Of a stretch of 58,010 nucleotides of DNA, positions 43,349 through 51,716 are shown one piece after another. How positions within the stretch are numbered: the first letter of the stretch is position 1; each line of letters begins with the position of its first letter. The stretch spans positions 1 to 58,010 of the forward strand of contig JBDNFC010000072.1 in NCBI GenBank assembly GCA_041690035.1, read 5' to 3'. The position numbers and the translations under genes were made by a program. The notes below the pieces were generated by a model that made no database searches, had not been told where the DNA came from, and saw only the letters and a list, made by a program, of their open reading frames with translations. Origin of the DNA: CALSPH01 sp041690035 (GTDB lineage Bacteria; Bacteroidota; Bacteroidia; NS11-12g; UBA955).

Positions 43349-45967
43349 ATGGCTAACACTAAACATTGGAAATACCGAGACATAAAAACGTATAGCAGCA
43401 CCGAATGGCTGGCAAATAATACTAAAAGATACCGAGCAGTATATGATGAGGCAGAGGCAGCCTATGTTTATTGCGAATTTTCTTTCTACAATAAGAAATT
43501 TGATGAGTCAAATTGGGATGTTAAAATGCGTTTAAAATGTTTTAGCCACACAGGTGACGAGATTTGCGACTTAAATTGTGATCGTTCAGTAGATAAAAAA
43601 GACCATATCATCTTTGTAAGAGAAGGGTGGGGGGTAAAAAACCCTGGCACATATTGGAAATCTGGGCAGTATAAGTGGGAAGCATGGATAGGCAATGAGC
43701 TGGTGGCTACACAAATTTTTTTTATAGAGAAACAAGGATTAATGCGCAATGGGCTAAATCCTTATTTTAAGTTAGAATCTATAAAATTATATGAAGGGCC
43801 GGATGCGAATATCAAAATAGAACAAAGAAAATACTACACTGGGTTTAATGCATTAAGCACACGTTATATTTGGGTAGAGGTAAACATGAAAAATTTAGTG
43901 CGTAAAAGCGAGGATTGGCCATGTGAAATGATTTTTAACTTTAGAACAGAAAATGGTTTTTTAAAAGGCAGTATTTCTAAATTATTTTTTGTAAAACCAA
44001 AGGATGATTTTTTCGATACAACAATTGGCTGGGGCAGCGATATGGTAGGCACATGGGGTAGAGGAGATTATCATGTCGAAATTATTTTTATGGATAAATT
44101 AATTGCTTCGATGCCTTTTGAAGTAGGAGATGATTATATTGATGCAGAAGAGGAAGATTTTTTACCCATGATGCAATTAGAGTTTTATCCTGATGCAGAA
44201 GATAGCTTGATTATAGAAAAAGATTTGCCAAAAATAGAAAGTGCAAAAGAGAATATTGCAGAAGAGCTTAATAGCTTGATAGGACTAGAAAAAATAAAAG
44301 AAAAAATTGCCGAGTATACCAAATATTTAGAGTTTATAAAACTAAGGCAAAAGAAAGGATTAGCAGACAGCGAAACCATTAATTTGCATGCCGTTTTTAA
44401 AGGAAATCCCGGGACAGGTAAAACAACGGTTGCCCGATTGTTGGGTAAAATATACAAAGATTTGGGCTTGCTAAAAAAAGGGCATGTGCATGAGGTGGAT
44501 AGGGCAGATTTGGTGGCTGAATTTATAGGTCAAACTGCACCAAAAACTAAAGAAGCGATAAAAAAAGCAAAAGATGGAGTGCTTTTCATAGATGAGGCTT
44601 ATGCCCTTGCAAGAAAAGACGATGACAGCAAAGATTTTGGCAAAGAAGCCATAGAGGCCATCTTAAAAGAAATGAATGATAGTAATGATTTTGCTGTTAT
44701 TGTAGCCGGTTATCCTGACGAAATGACCAATTTTATGGAAGCAAATCCAGGTTTAAAATCCAGGTTTAATATGACCTATGATTTTCCTGATTATGTGCCT
44801 CAGGAGTTAATTGAGATTGCCAAATATTCTGCTGACAAAAAAGGTGTTAAACTTGCTTTGGAGGCTTTAGATTTTTTATATAAAAAATTAGTAAATGCAT
44901 ATAGAGACAGAGATCGTTTTTTTGGCAATGCAAGAATGGTGAATTCATTAATAGATGAAAGTAAAATGAACCTTGGATTAAGAATTATGCAAGCCAAAAA
45001 TCCAGAAAAATTAGCCAACGAAGAACTTTCCACAATCACCTTCCCCGACTTGGTTAAAACCTTTGGAAAGCATAAAAATAAAATTGCTGATATTCCGATA
45101 GATGAAGATTTATTAAAAGAAAGTTTAACTAAACTAAAAGGGTTAATTGGCTTAGAGAATGTAAAACACGATATAGAAGAACTTGTAAAATTAGTGCGTT
45201 ATTACAAAGAAATAGGCAAAGATGTAAGAGACACATTTTCTATGCACACTGTTTTTACGGGAAATCCTGGTACTGGAAAAACTACAGTAGCGCGTATTTT
45301 AGCCCAAATTTATAAAGCACTAGGTGTTTTAGAACGAGGGCATTTGGTAGAATGTGATAGGCAATCCTTGGTTGGGGCTTATGTAGGGCAAACAGCCATA
45401 AAAACTACAGAGTTAATAGATAAATCTATGGGAGGTGTTTTGTTTATAGACGAAGCATACGCTCTAACAGAAGGACAAAGCAGTGACTATGGCAGAGAGG
45501 CAATAGAGACATTGCTTAAAAGAATGGAAGACCAAAGGGGCAAGTTTATTGTTATTGCAGCAGGATACACCATGAATATGGAAAAATTTATGGAATCAAA
45601 CCCTGGCTTAAAATCTAGGTTTGATAGGGTAACTAAGTTTGAAGATTTTAAGCCATTAGAATTGTCAGAAATCGCATTTAATCAATTGTTAGAAAATAAC
45701 ATTAAGCCCGATAAGGCTGCAGAGGAGCATCTAAAAACTTATATCTCTTATATGTATGAAAAAAAAGACAAGTATTTTGGCAACGGACGCTCAGTAAGAA
45801 AGGTGATAGAAGAAGCGGTAAGAAATCAGCATTTGCGCCTAAGCGAAATAACAAAAGCAAAGCGTACCCAAAAAATGGTGAATACCCTTGTGCTTGATGA
45901 TGTAAAAGAGTTTGATGTGAGCAGCATACCTACTTCCAAATCTGGTATAGGTTTCAAAAGGAGCTAA
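43349..45967 (+). CDS. Tandem AAA+ ATPase, CbxX/CfxQ-type, with duplicated beta-rich N-terminal domain
   Basis: An 872-residue protein. The first 275 residues are rich in Trp, Tyr and charged residues and show two similar blocks (near 55-130 and 185-265) ending in YKWEAWIGNELVATQIFF and YHVEIIFMDKLIASMPF, so a domain was duplicated. Two AAA+ domains follow. First: Walker A GNPGTGKTTVARLLG at about 352 and Walker B GVLFIDEAYAL at 410. Second: GNPGTGKTTVARILA at about 638 and GVLFIDEAYAL at 695. Both keep the arginine finger motif NPGLKSRF and sensor-2 GNxR, so both look active. CbxX/CfxQ relatives include Rubisco activase CbbX and the EccA ATPase of type VII secretion, which suggests a remodelling chaperone. 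The substrate is unknown. Confidence 0.88.
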   Translation: MANTKHWKYRDIKTYSSTEWLANNTKRYRAVYDEAEAAYVYCEFSFYNKKFDESNWDVKMRLKCFSHTGDEICDLNCDRSVDKKDHIIFVREGWGVKNPGTYWKSGQYKWEAWIGNELVATQIFFIEKQGLMRNGLNPYFKLESIKLYEGPDANIKIEQRKYYTGFNALSTRYIWVEVNMKNLVRKSEDWPCEMIFNFRTENGFLKGSISKLFFVKPKDDFFDTTIGWGSDMVGTWGRGDYHVEIIFMDKLIASMPFEVGDDYIDAEEEDFLPMMQLEFYPDAEDSLIIEKDLPKIESAKENIAEELNSLIGLEKIKEKIAEYTKYLEFIKLRQKKGLADSETINLHAVFKGNPGTGKTTVARLLGKIYKDLGLLKKGHVHEVDRADLVAEFIGQTAPKTKEAIKKAKDGVLFIDEAYALARKDDDSKDFGKEAIEAILKEMNDSNDFAVIVAGYPDEMTNFMEANPGLKSRFNMTYDFPDYVPQELIEIAKYSADKKGVKLALEALDFLYKKLVNAYRDRDRFFGNARMVNSLIDESKMNLGLRIMQAKNPEKLANEELSTITFPDLVKTFGKHKNKIADIPIDEDLLKESLTKLKGLIGLENVKHDIEELVKLVRYYKEIGKDVRDTFSMHTVFTGNPGTGKTTVARILAQIYKALGVLERGHLVECDRQSLVGAYVGQTAIKTTELIDKSMGGVLFIDEAYALTEGQSSDYGREAIETLLKRMEDQRGKFIVIAAGYTMNMEKFMESNPGLKSRFDRVTKFEDFKPLELSEIAFNQLLENNIKPDKAAEEHLKTYISYMYEKKDKYFGNGRSVRKVIEEAVRNQHLRLSEITKAKRTQKMVNTLVLDDVKEFDVSSIPTSKSGIGFKRS

Positions 45968-45974
45968 AAAGGGA

Positions 45975-47099
45975 TTGGCAATGAGCAGTTTTTTTACGCA
46001 CTGGCCTTGGCTTTTATTGCTTTGTATTCCATTATTGATACAGTGGGTTTATTTCATTGGCTATTTTTCAACGCTGCTGATTAAATCAAAGAGTAAAACC
46101 TCCACTGCGGATGAACCTGTGAGTATTATTGTTTGTGCTAAAAATGAAGCTGCCAACTTAGAAAAGTTAGTGCCTATTTTATGCTCACAAAATCACCCTT
46201 GCTATGAGGTTATTATAGTAAATGATGGCAGTTGGGATGATTCGCACATGATACTTGAGGCTTTTAAAAAAAACTATCCTCACCTAATTACTTTATACTT
46301 AGATCCAGAAAAAAAACTTTTTTCAGGAAAAAAACTTGCCATTACTTTAGGCATAAAAGCAGCAAAATACGATATTATTCAGTTAATAGATGCAGACTGC
46401 ATGCCAGCATCAAAAGATTGGCTTAGCCTGATGCAAAAATCTATTGCGCCTACAAGGCCGCTTGCATTAGGCTACAGTCCATATTATAAAGCAAAGGGAT
46501 TGCTCAATTTATTTATAAGGTTCGAAACACAAATAACGGCAATGCTATACTTATCTAAAGCTAAAAAGGGTAAGCCATACATGGGTGTGGGACGAAATAT
46601 GACCTATACAAAAAAATCTTTTTTTGATGTAAAAGGCTTTGCCAATCACCACCACATTATTTCGGGTGATGATGACCTTCATGTCCAAAATTTAGCCCAA
46701 ATTTTTAAAGCCAATATTGTTTTATCACCCAATAGTTTTGTATACTCTCATGCCAAACCAAATTTTGATCAATGGGCGGAGCAGAAGAGGAGGCATTTGC
46801 AAGTTGGAAAATTTTACCAAAGTGATGCAAAATGGTTTGTAGGTGTATTTATGTTTTCTAACCTGATATTTTTGCCTATTGCAATACTATTATTAATATT
46901 TTTGACCAGTTTATGGCAAATGATTGTGGCCATTGTTATTGCACGGTATTTAATAAATGGCACGATTTTTAGCCTTTGCTCAAAAAAATTGGCCGATACT
47001 TCTACAATAATCTTTTATCCTTTACTTGATTTTTTAATACAAGTATACTGGATAGGGTTTGGCATATACGTATTTTTTACAAAGAAAAAAGGATGGTAA
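45975..47099 (+). CDS. Membrane family 2 glycosyltransferase
   Basis: A 374-residue protein. A TM helix at about 8-32 is followed by a GT2 catalytic domain: EPVSIIVCAKNEAANLEKLVP, VIIVNDGSWDD and the metal-binding LIDADCMPAS. Acceptor-side residues GRNMTYTKKSFFDVKGF and the QWAEQKRRHLQVGK (QxxRW-like) motif come next. Two or three C-terminal helices follow from about 285. The layout is that of processive or lipid-linked sugar transferases. It overlaps the rsmG gene by 7 bases and follows the AAA+ gene by 7 bases, hence one operon. Confidence 0.87.
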   Translation: MAMSSFFTHWPWLLLLCIPLLIQWVYFIGYFSTLLIKSKSKTSTADEPVSIIVCAKNEAANLEKLVPILCSQNHPCYEVIIVNDGSWDDSHMILEAFKKNYPHLITLYLDPEKKLFSGKKLAITLGIKAAKYDIIQLIDADCMPASKDWLSLMQKSIAPTRPLALGYSPYYKAKGLLNLFIRFETQITAMLYLSKAKKGKPYMGVGRNMTYTKKSFFDVKGFANHHHIISGDDDLHVQNLAQIFKANIVLSPNSFVYSHAKPNFDQWAEQKRRHLQVGKFYQSDAKWFVGVFMFSNLIFLPIAILLLIFLTSLWQMIVAIVIARYLINGTIFSLCSKKLADTSTIIFYPLLDFLIQVYWIGFGIYVFFTKKKGW

Positions 47100-47731
47100 A
47101 AGCAGATATTATTTTTCAATATTTTCCTAATCTTTCTGATATACAGAAGGCAAAGTATAGTGAATTGTACACCATTTATTTAGAGTGGAATAATAAAATT
47201 AATGTGATATCGCGAAAAGACATGGATAATTTTTATGAGCGGCATGTATTGCATTCTTTAGGCATTAGTATAATAAAATCTTTTAGCAGCAATGATTTGG
47301 TTATAGATGTAGGAACAGGAGGGGGTTTTCCTGGGGTTCCTTTAGCCATTATGTTTCCCAATACACAGTTTATACTTTGCGACTCTATTGCAAAAAAAAT
47401 TACTGTGGTAAAAGAAGTGTGTAGTCATTTGCAATTAGATAATATAAATGCACTGGTTACCCGATCAGAAGATTTGAAAATGAAAGCAGATGCTATTGTA
47501 AGCAGAGCTGTAAGTCAATTGGCACCATTTTATAACATGACCAAGCACTTGCTCAAAGAATCTCATGATGGAGTGCATTATTTAAAAGGAGGTGAAATTA
47601 ACGAAGAAATAAAAACGTTTAAGTCTATTCATAAAAAAATGAAGGTGAAGCAAATGGCACTTTCTGGTTATTTTAAATCTCCATTTTTTGATACCAAAAA
47701 AGTAGTTTCTCTTATCAATTCTAGAAAGTAA
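47093..47731 (+). CDS. rsmG: 16S rRNA (guanine527-N7)-methyltransferase
   Basis: A 212-residue RsmG (GidB). The SAM-binding motif reads VIDVGTGGGFPGVPLAIMFPN near 80, with the early YSELYTIYLEWNNKINVISRKD region and SRAVSQLAPFYN late, all typical. It methylates G527 of 16S rRNA; loss gives low-level streptomycin resistance in other bacteria. It begins within the 3' end of the glycosyltransferase gene, a coupling that does not imply shared function. Confidence 0.95.
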   Translation: MVKADIIFQYFPNLSDIQKAKYSELYTIYLEWNNKINVISRKDMDNFYERHVLHSLGISIIKSFSSNDLVIDVGTGGGFPGVPLAIMFPNTQFILCDSIAKKITVVKEVCSHLQLDNINALVTRSEDLKMKADAIVSRAVSQLAPFYNMTKHLLKESHDGVHYLKGGEINEEIKTFKSIHKKMKVKQMALSGYFKSPFFDTKKVVSLINSRK

Positions 47732-48063
47732 ATTTGTTTTGCAATAGTTACACAAATTAGTATCATTACTTTCAAACTTTGATTTTTGTTGATTTAACCC
47801 TGATTACACATTCGAGATTCTTATTAAGCAAAAACTATTTTAAACGCAAGCGTGTACTCGATTTTCATTCTTAAATTAGAACTACTGCTCACGCAAATTA
47901 AAATCTTGCAAGCCCATTTTTCTTTATTGCATTTTTTGACAGACATAGAGAACTCTAATGCGAAATTTGGCTTTTAAAATTACTTTTGGTTTATTATGTT
48001 AATAATTTAATAAATTTGTTTTATCTATCATCAAATTATATTTTTATATTTGTACCTATAATC
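47732..48063. other. Gene-free stretch of about 330 bases
   Basis: AT-rich, with no open frame of note. It contains no hairpin with a T-run that I would call a terminator for rsmG. The last 20 bases include a TATATTTG box (48045-48052) that serves the following small gene. Confidence 0.7.
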
Positions 48064-48246
48064 ATGGAAGTAAAATTAGAAAACATCGCATTTACCGACT
48101 GTACAAATATCAAAATGATTGATGAAATAGAACTTAGAATCAGACAAATTAGCAGAGCGATACCTTTAGAGTTTGTTAATAAGTTAACCCAAAAAGAAGG
48201 GCAAAGATTAGTTCAGCTAACTGTTTCATCAATAATTATAAATTAA
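48064..48246 (+). CDS. Orphan small protein, 60 residues
   Basis: The ATG at 48064 gives a 60-residue, mixed-charge protein with no signal peptide or TM helix (MEVKLENIAFTDCTNIKM, ending in a hydrophobic LVQLTVSSIIIN). An exact -7 box TATATTTG at 48045 lies 12 bases before the ATG, though its -33 element is not evident. The frame is open further upstream from 47986 but that part crosses the promoter box. I recognise no family. Confidence 0.5.
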   Translation: MEVKLENIAFTDCTNIKMIDEIELRIRQISRAIPLEFVNKLTQKEGQRLVQLTVSSIIIN

Positions 48247-48255
48247 TTTATTGTT

Positions 48256-48285
48256 TTGTTTTTATCAATATTAGTTATACATTTG
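48256..48285 (+). promoter_or_regulatory. Promoter of the second orphan small gene
   Basis: TTG (48256-48258, inside TTTTG), 19 bases, then TACATTTG (48278-48285). Both elements are exact with ideal spacing. The ATG at 48306 is 21 bases after the box. Confidence 0.65.
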
Positions 48286-48305
48286 TGGAATAATAATTAA
48301 TCATT

Positions 48306-48488
48306 ATGTTAATCAATAGCCTAAATATAATTGAAGTTAAAAACGAAATTAAAAACAACTTTTCATTTCTTAACATGCATTTTGTAAATTTTGCAGAAAT
48401 TGTTGAAGATTTTAAACTTTTGGATAAGAAAAATGAGTCTACTTCGGTTTTACGATTGCTTAAATTACAATCTTTATTACTAAGTTAA
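48306..48488 (+). CDS. Orphan small protein with strong promoter, 60 residues
   Basis: The ATG at 48306 gives 60 residues starting MLINSLNIIEVKNEIKN and ending in a Leu-rich stretch LRLLKLQSLLLS, with no signal peptide. Its main support is the promoter at 48256-48285. It is followed by a palindrome at 48559-48583 that may end the transcript. The ends of this and the preceding 60-residue protein look loosely alike (LVQLTVSSI, LLKLQSLLL), not enough to claim homology. It may be a real small protein or the reading frame of a small RNA. Confidence 0.5.
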   Translation: MLINSLNIIEVKNEIKNNFSFLNMHFVNFAEIVEDFKLLDKKNESTSVLRLLKLQSLLLS

Positions 48489-48558
48489 ATAAAGATTATT
48501 TAAGCATCAAATATTATCACACACATTACCATAATATAACCTCTTAGGTATGTGACAG

Positions 48559-48583
48559 TGTATGATTGATAATCAATCATACA
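48559..48583. repeat. Palindrome TGTATGATTGAT-A-ATCAATCATACA
   Basis: Two perfect 12-base arms with one centre base. There is no following T-run, so it is more like an operator or a protein-bound site than a simple terminator. It lies between the orphan small gene and the convergent YwqK-repeat gene. Confidence 0.6.
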
Positions 48584-48618
48584 GAGAAAAAAGCAATTCA
48601 TTTCTACTTTTTATCATA

Positions 48619-49815
48619 TTAATCAAGCCCAAAAGGTTCTAAACTCAATATCTTATTTAATGCATCGTATGTTGCATAAAGGCTAATTGTGTGTTCAATA
48701 TTTCTATTGTATGCTTTTTTTGGAGTGTATTTATTTGTATTAAGCATTCCTTTTTGTATAGCGCTTATTGCATTGAATGGGTCGCTAAATAGTTCTTTTT
48801 CATTAGGTATAATCATTATACTTTCGCTAATATTGCCTTTATTATCTATGGTTATAAGCATCATAACAGTGCATTGATACTTTGCTTTCTTGGCAGCTTT
48901 CATATCTACATTTTCGCGCAAACTAGTATTTATTAACTCCCAAATGGCATCAACACCTCCTTCAAACTTAGGCAATGATACTAGATTAGAAACATTGCGA
49001 ATTTTTTTGTCTAATTCTACTTCTTCTTCATCATAGAATGTGGCATTTTCGAAGTCACCTCTTGTAAAATTGGCTTTGCAAGACATTTTTCCGTTTGCAT
49101 GATACCAAACCCAGACGCTGTCGCGTTTATTTTTAAAATACTTGCCTTCTGCAGATAAAACTCCACTTTCCCAGTAGCTTAAATAATTGCCAACTAAGCT
49201 ATCGCCATCATAGTTTGCATCTTCATCTTTTTTGCCATTTTTGTAAAAAGTTTGATAAAATCCATCTTTTTTTCCTTGCTTGTACCTTGTTTGTTGTTTC
49301 AAAGTACCATCTTCATAATACCATATCCAATCACTGTCAAATACACCTATAAAATACCTTCCTTTACTTTTTATTTGCCCATTGTCATAATAGGTTTCCC
49401 ATTGTCCATTTCTATTTCCTCCAGCAAATTGTCCTTTTGCAGCAATTTTTCCATTATCATGATTTTCTATATATTCCCCTTCTTCCTTGCCATTTTTGAA
49501 TCTTATTTCTGCTTTTTTTGTTCCATTTTTATGATAAAATTCAAAGTTGCCTTCACGTTCTTCATTTGTACCTCTATCACCGCTATAACTTCCCGATGAT
49601 TTTAGCTGATCATTTGCTGCATAATATTCTTTTATTTTATATTTAGACCCACTTTTTACCACGTCTCTGTAATAGGTAGCTTCATTTGCTTTACATTTCT
49701 TATCCTCTGCATTATAGAAATAGCGCTTTTGCCCAAATGAATTAAATCCAAAAATGCTTGCTAATATTAGTACTAGGCCTATTTTTTTGCTTACTTTTAA
49801 TTGATGTATTTTCAT
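48619..49815 (-). CDS. YwqK/MORN-repeat exported protein with C-terminal TonB-like domain
   Basis: A 398-residue protein with a signal segment (KKIGLVLILASIFGFNSFGQ), then about eight 22-residue YwqK-type repeats such as YYDNGQIKSKGRYF, YYEDGTLKQQTRYKQGKKDGF and YWESGVLSAEGKYFKNKRD. Residues 290-390 look like a TonB C-terminal-type domain: PKFEGGVDAIWELINTSL, then CTVMMLITIDNKGNISESIMI. The start is ATG at 49815; the frame is open up to 49869 but that would overlap the upstream gene. It likely lies in the envelope. Function unknown. Confidence 0.8.
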   Translation of the reverse strand: MKIHQLKVSKKIGLVLILASIFGFNSFGQKRYFYNAEDKKCKANEATYYRDVVKSGSKYKIKEYYAANDQLKSSGSYSGDRGTNEEREGNFEFYHKNGTKKAEIRFKNGKEEGEYIENHDNGKIAAKGQFAGGNRNGQWETYYDNGQIKSKGRYFIGVFDSDWIWYYEDGTLKQQTRYKQGKKDGFYQTFYKNGKKDEDANYDGDSLVGNYLSYWESGVLSAEGKYFKNKRDSVWVWYHANGKMSCKANFTRGDFENATFYDEEEVELDKKIRNVSNLVSLPKFEGGVDAIWELINTSLRENVDMKAAKKAKYQCTVMMLITIDNKGNISESIMIIPNEKELFSDPFNAISAIQKGMLNTNKYTPKKAYNRNIEHTISLYATYDALNKILSLEPFGLD

Positions 49816-49831
49816 TTTTAATGTATTTTTT

Positions 49832-50821
49832 CTATTGTGGCTCAGGGGTTGTAATATTATAAGTGCCATTTTTTAAGTCGGCATCTCTCGCTTTATCAGC
49901 TTTTTTGCCGCTGCCTATGCTAAAGTATCTTTTTGGATATTTATTAATATCGATTATCAAAGCATCTAAATCTTTAGAAACTTTTTCTAGATTATTATAT
50001 AGCTTGGGGTCTTTGAGCAATAGAGATAAACTGCCATTGCCATTGTTTACATTTTGTAAAAGGGTGTTAAATTCATTCAATGCCATATTTGCTGCATTTA
50101 TGGTTTTATTTATTTCTAGCGCTTTTAGCTGATTGCTAAATGAATCTGCATTTTTTATTACATTTGTAATAATCGCATTGTTGTTTTTTAAGTTTCCTGT
50201 AATAGATTCTACATTAGCAAAAATAGCATTTAGTTTTACTTGATTGTCCAGCAGTATTTGATCAATTTTTAGACTCGTACCTTTTAAATTACTGGTAGTT
50301 GCCTCTAAGTTTGCTAAAGTACCTTTGAGCGCACTGCCCGATAGTGTTGCATTTAAATTTGAAATTAAAGAATCTAAGTGTTCACTAATAGGACCAAGGG
50401 AGTTGCCAATACTTTCTGCCATACCAACCTTAATCTCACCTTTTAAAAAAGTGTTATCTTTTGCTTCAGTTTTGCTCTCACCCAAAGTGATTAATATGGC
50501 CTTAGTGCCAAACAGGTCATTATCTGCAATTGTTGCTATACTGCCTTCAGAAATGATAATATCTTTTTGGATATCTAATTCTGCAACAAATGATTGTTCA
50601 TTTTTATCCCATTTAAGTTTGCTTACTTGGCCTATTCTATAGCCTTTGTAAATTACAGGATTTGCTTTTGTCAATCCTTTTAAATCATAAAATTTTACGT
50701 AATAGGTTTTTCCATTAGACCACAAAGAATCCCTACCCGATAAAAAATTGTATCCTAGCACTAAAATAGTTATGGCTACTGCTGCAAGCGCGCCTACTTT
50801 AGTTTCATTATTTATTTTCAA
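49832..50821 (-). CDS. mlaD: MlaD/MCE family protein
   Basis: A 329-residue membrane-anchored MCE protein: TM helix at about 11-28, then the MCE domain YYVKFYDLKGLTKANPVIYKGYRIGQVSKL and GTKAILITLGES, followed by a long helical region (130-280) with coiled-coil character. MCE proteins bind lipids and form the periplasmic part of ABC lipid transporters that keep outer-membrane asymmetry. The matching permease and ATPase genes are not in the window. A -7 box TACTTTTG lies upstream at 50842-50849. The amidase gene upstream may share a transcript. Confidence 0.85.
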   Translation of the reverse strand: MKINNETKVGALAAVAITILVLGYNFLSGRDSLWSNGKTYYVKFYDLKGLTKANPVIYKGYRIGQVSKLKWDKNEQSFVAELDIQKDIIISEGSIATIADNDLFGTKAILITLGESKTEAKDNTFLKGEIKVGMAESIGNSLGPISEHLDSLISNLNATLSGSALKGTLANLEATTSNLKGTSLKIDQILLDNQVKLNAIFANVESITGNLKNNNAIITNVIKNADSFSNQLKALEINKTINAANMALNEFNTLLQNVNNGNGSLSLLLKDPKLYNNLEKVSKDLDALIIDINKYPKRYFSIGSGKKADKARDADLKNGTYNITTPEPQ

Positions 50822-50894
50822 TACTTTATATATTAAGCAAACAAAAGTACAATTATTTTTTAAACTGACTTAGTAAATCTTTCAAAAATATTAA

Positions 50895-51716
50895 TTATTT
50901 ATTATTTTGTGTTTGAATCGCTTTGTCTAGTTCAGCTTTTCTTTTGCAAATAGCAGTAAACATGCATCCAGCAATTCTATTTTGGCCAGTATCACTCGCC
51001 AATTCTTTTCTATCAGTGCTATTGGTTAAAAAACCTATTTCTACAAGCATACTCGGCATACTTGTTTTCCAAAGGACTAAAAAACCAGCTTGTTTTACTC
51101 CTCGGCTATTTAGTTTTCCGCTGTCTTTAAATTCTTTTTCTATTTTTTCTGCAAGTGATGCACTTTGTTCTAAATAAGCATTTTGCAGCAAGCTAAATAT
51201 AATGTGTCCAATCGGAGAATTGGGGTCAAAGCCACCATAAGCAGTATTGCTTTTATAGTTTTCTTCTAGTATAATAGATGCATTTTCCCGTTTACTAACG
51301 GCTAAATTACCCTCTGATTTGTGCAATCCCATTATAAATGTTTCGGAACCTTTGGCGCTTGTGTTATCGTTTGCATTACAATGTATGCTTATAAATAGGT
51401 CGGCATTGTTTTTGTTAGCAATGTTAGAACGCTCACTTAATTCAATAAATTTGTCACTTTTTCTAGTATATATTACTTTTACATCTTTGAGGCTATCTTC
51501 AATGAGTTTTCCTAATTTGAGGGCAACTTTTAGCGTAATATTTTTTTCAAATTCTGTGCCTCCTTTGCATCCAGGGTCATGTCCACCGTGTCCTGCATCT
51601 ATTACAATTGTATTAATGCTTTTGCCAGCTTTTGTTTTATTATTTGCTGCAATTAATGTTAAAAAACTAATTACTGCGATAATAGGTATCCACAATATTT
51701 TTGGTACTTTTGCCAT
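50895..51716 (-). CDS. N-acetylmuramoyl-L-alanine amidase (Amidase_3)
   Basis: A 273-residue protein with an N-terminal TM segment/signal anchor (ILWIPIIAVISFLTLIAA) and a zinc amidase domain: VIDAGHGGHDPGC with the first His, an EKN stretch with Glu, FISIHCNAND with the second His, and the catalytic MLVEIGFLTN. It cuts peptidoglycan between MurNAc and L-Ala, needed for daughter-cell separation. Its ATG shares CATG (51714-51717) with the divergent lptD ATG, and the promoter at 51731-51762 lies in the lptD coding region. Confidence 0.9.
   Translation of the reverse strand: MAKVPKILWIPIIAVISFLTLIAANNKTKAGKSINTIVIDAGHGGHDPGCKGGTEFEKNITLKVALKLGKLIEDSLKDVKVIYTRKSDKFIELSERSNIANKNNADLFISIHCNANDNTSAKGSETFIMGLHKSEGNLAVSKRENASIILEENYKSNTAYGGFDPNSPIGHIIFSLLQNAYLEQSASLAEKIEKEFKDSGKLNSRGVKQAGFLVLWKTSMPSMLVEIGFLTNSTDRKELASDTGQNRIAGCMFTAICKRKAELDKAIQTQNNK

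Noticed and set aside
47732..48063. Small RNA candidate in the 330-base gap
   Set aside because: No hairpin plus T-run and no consensus promoter on either strand apart from the box of the next gene.
51319..51714. Open frame extending lptD upstream by 132 codons
   Set aside because: It is antisense to the amidase catalytic region, lacks signal-peptide features before residue 133, and the signal segment appears only after 51715.
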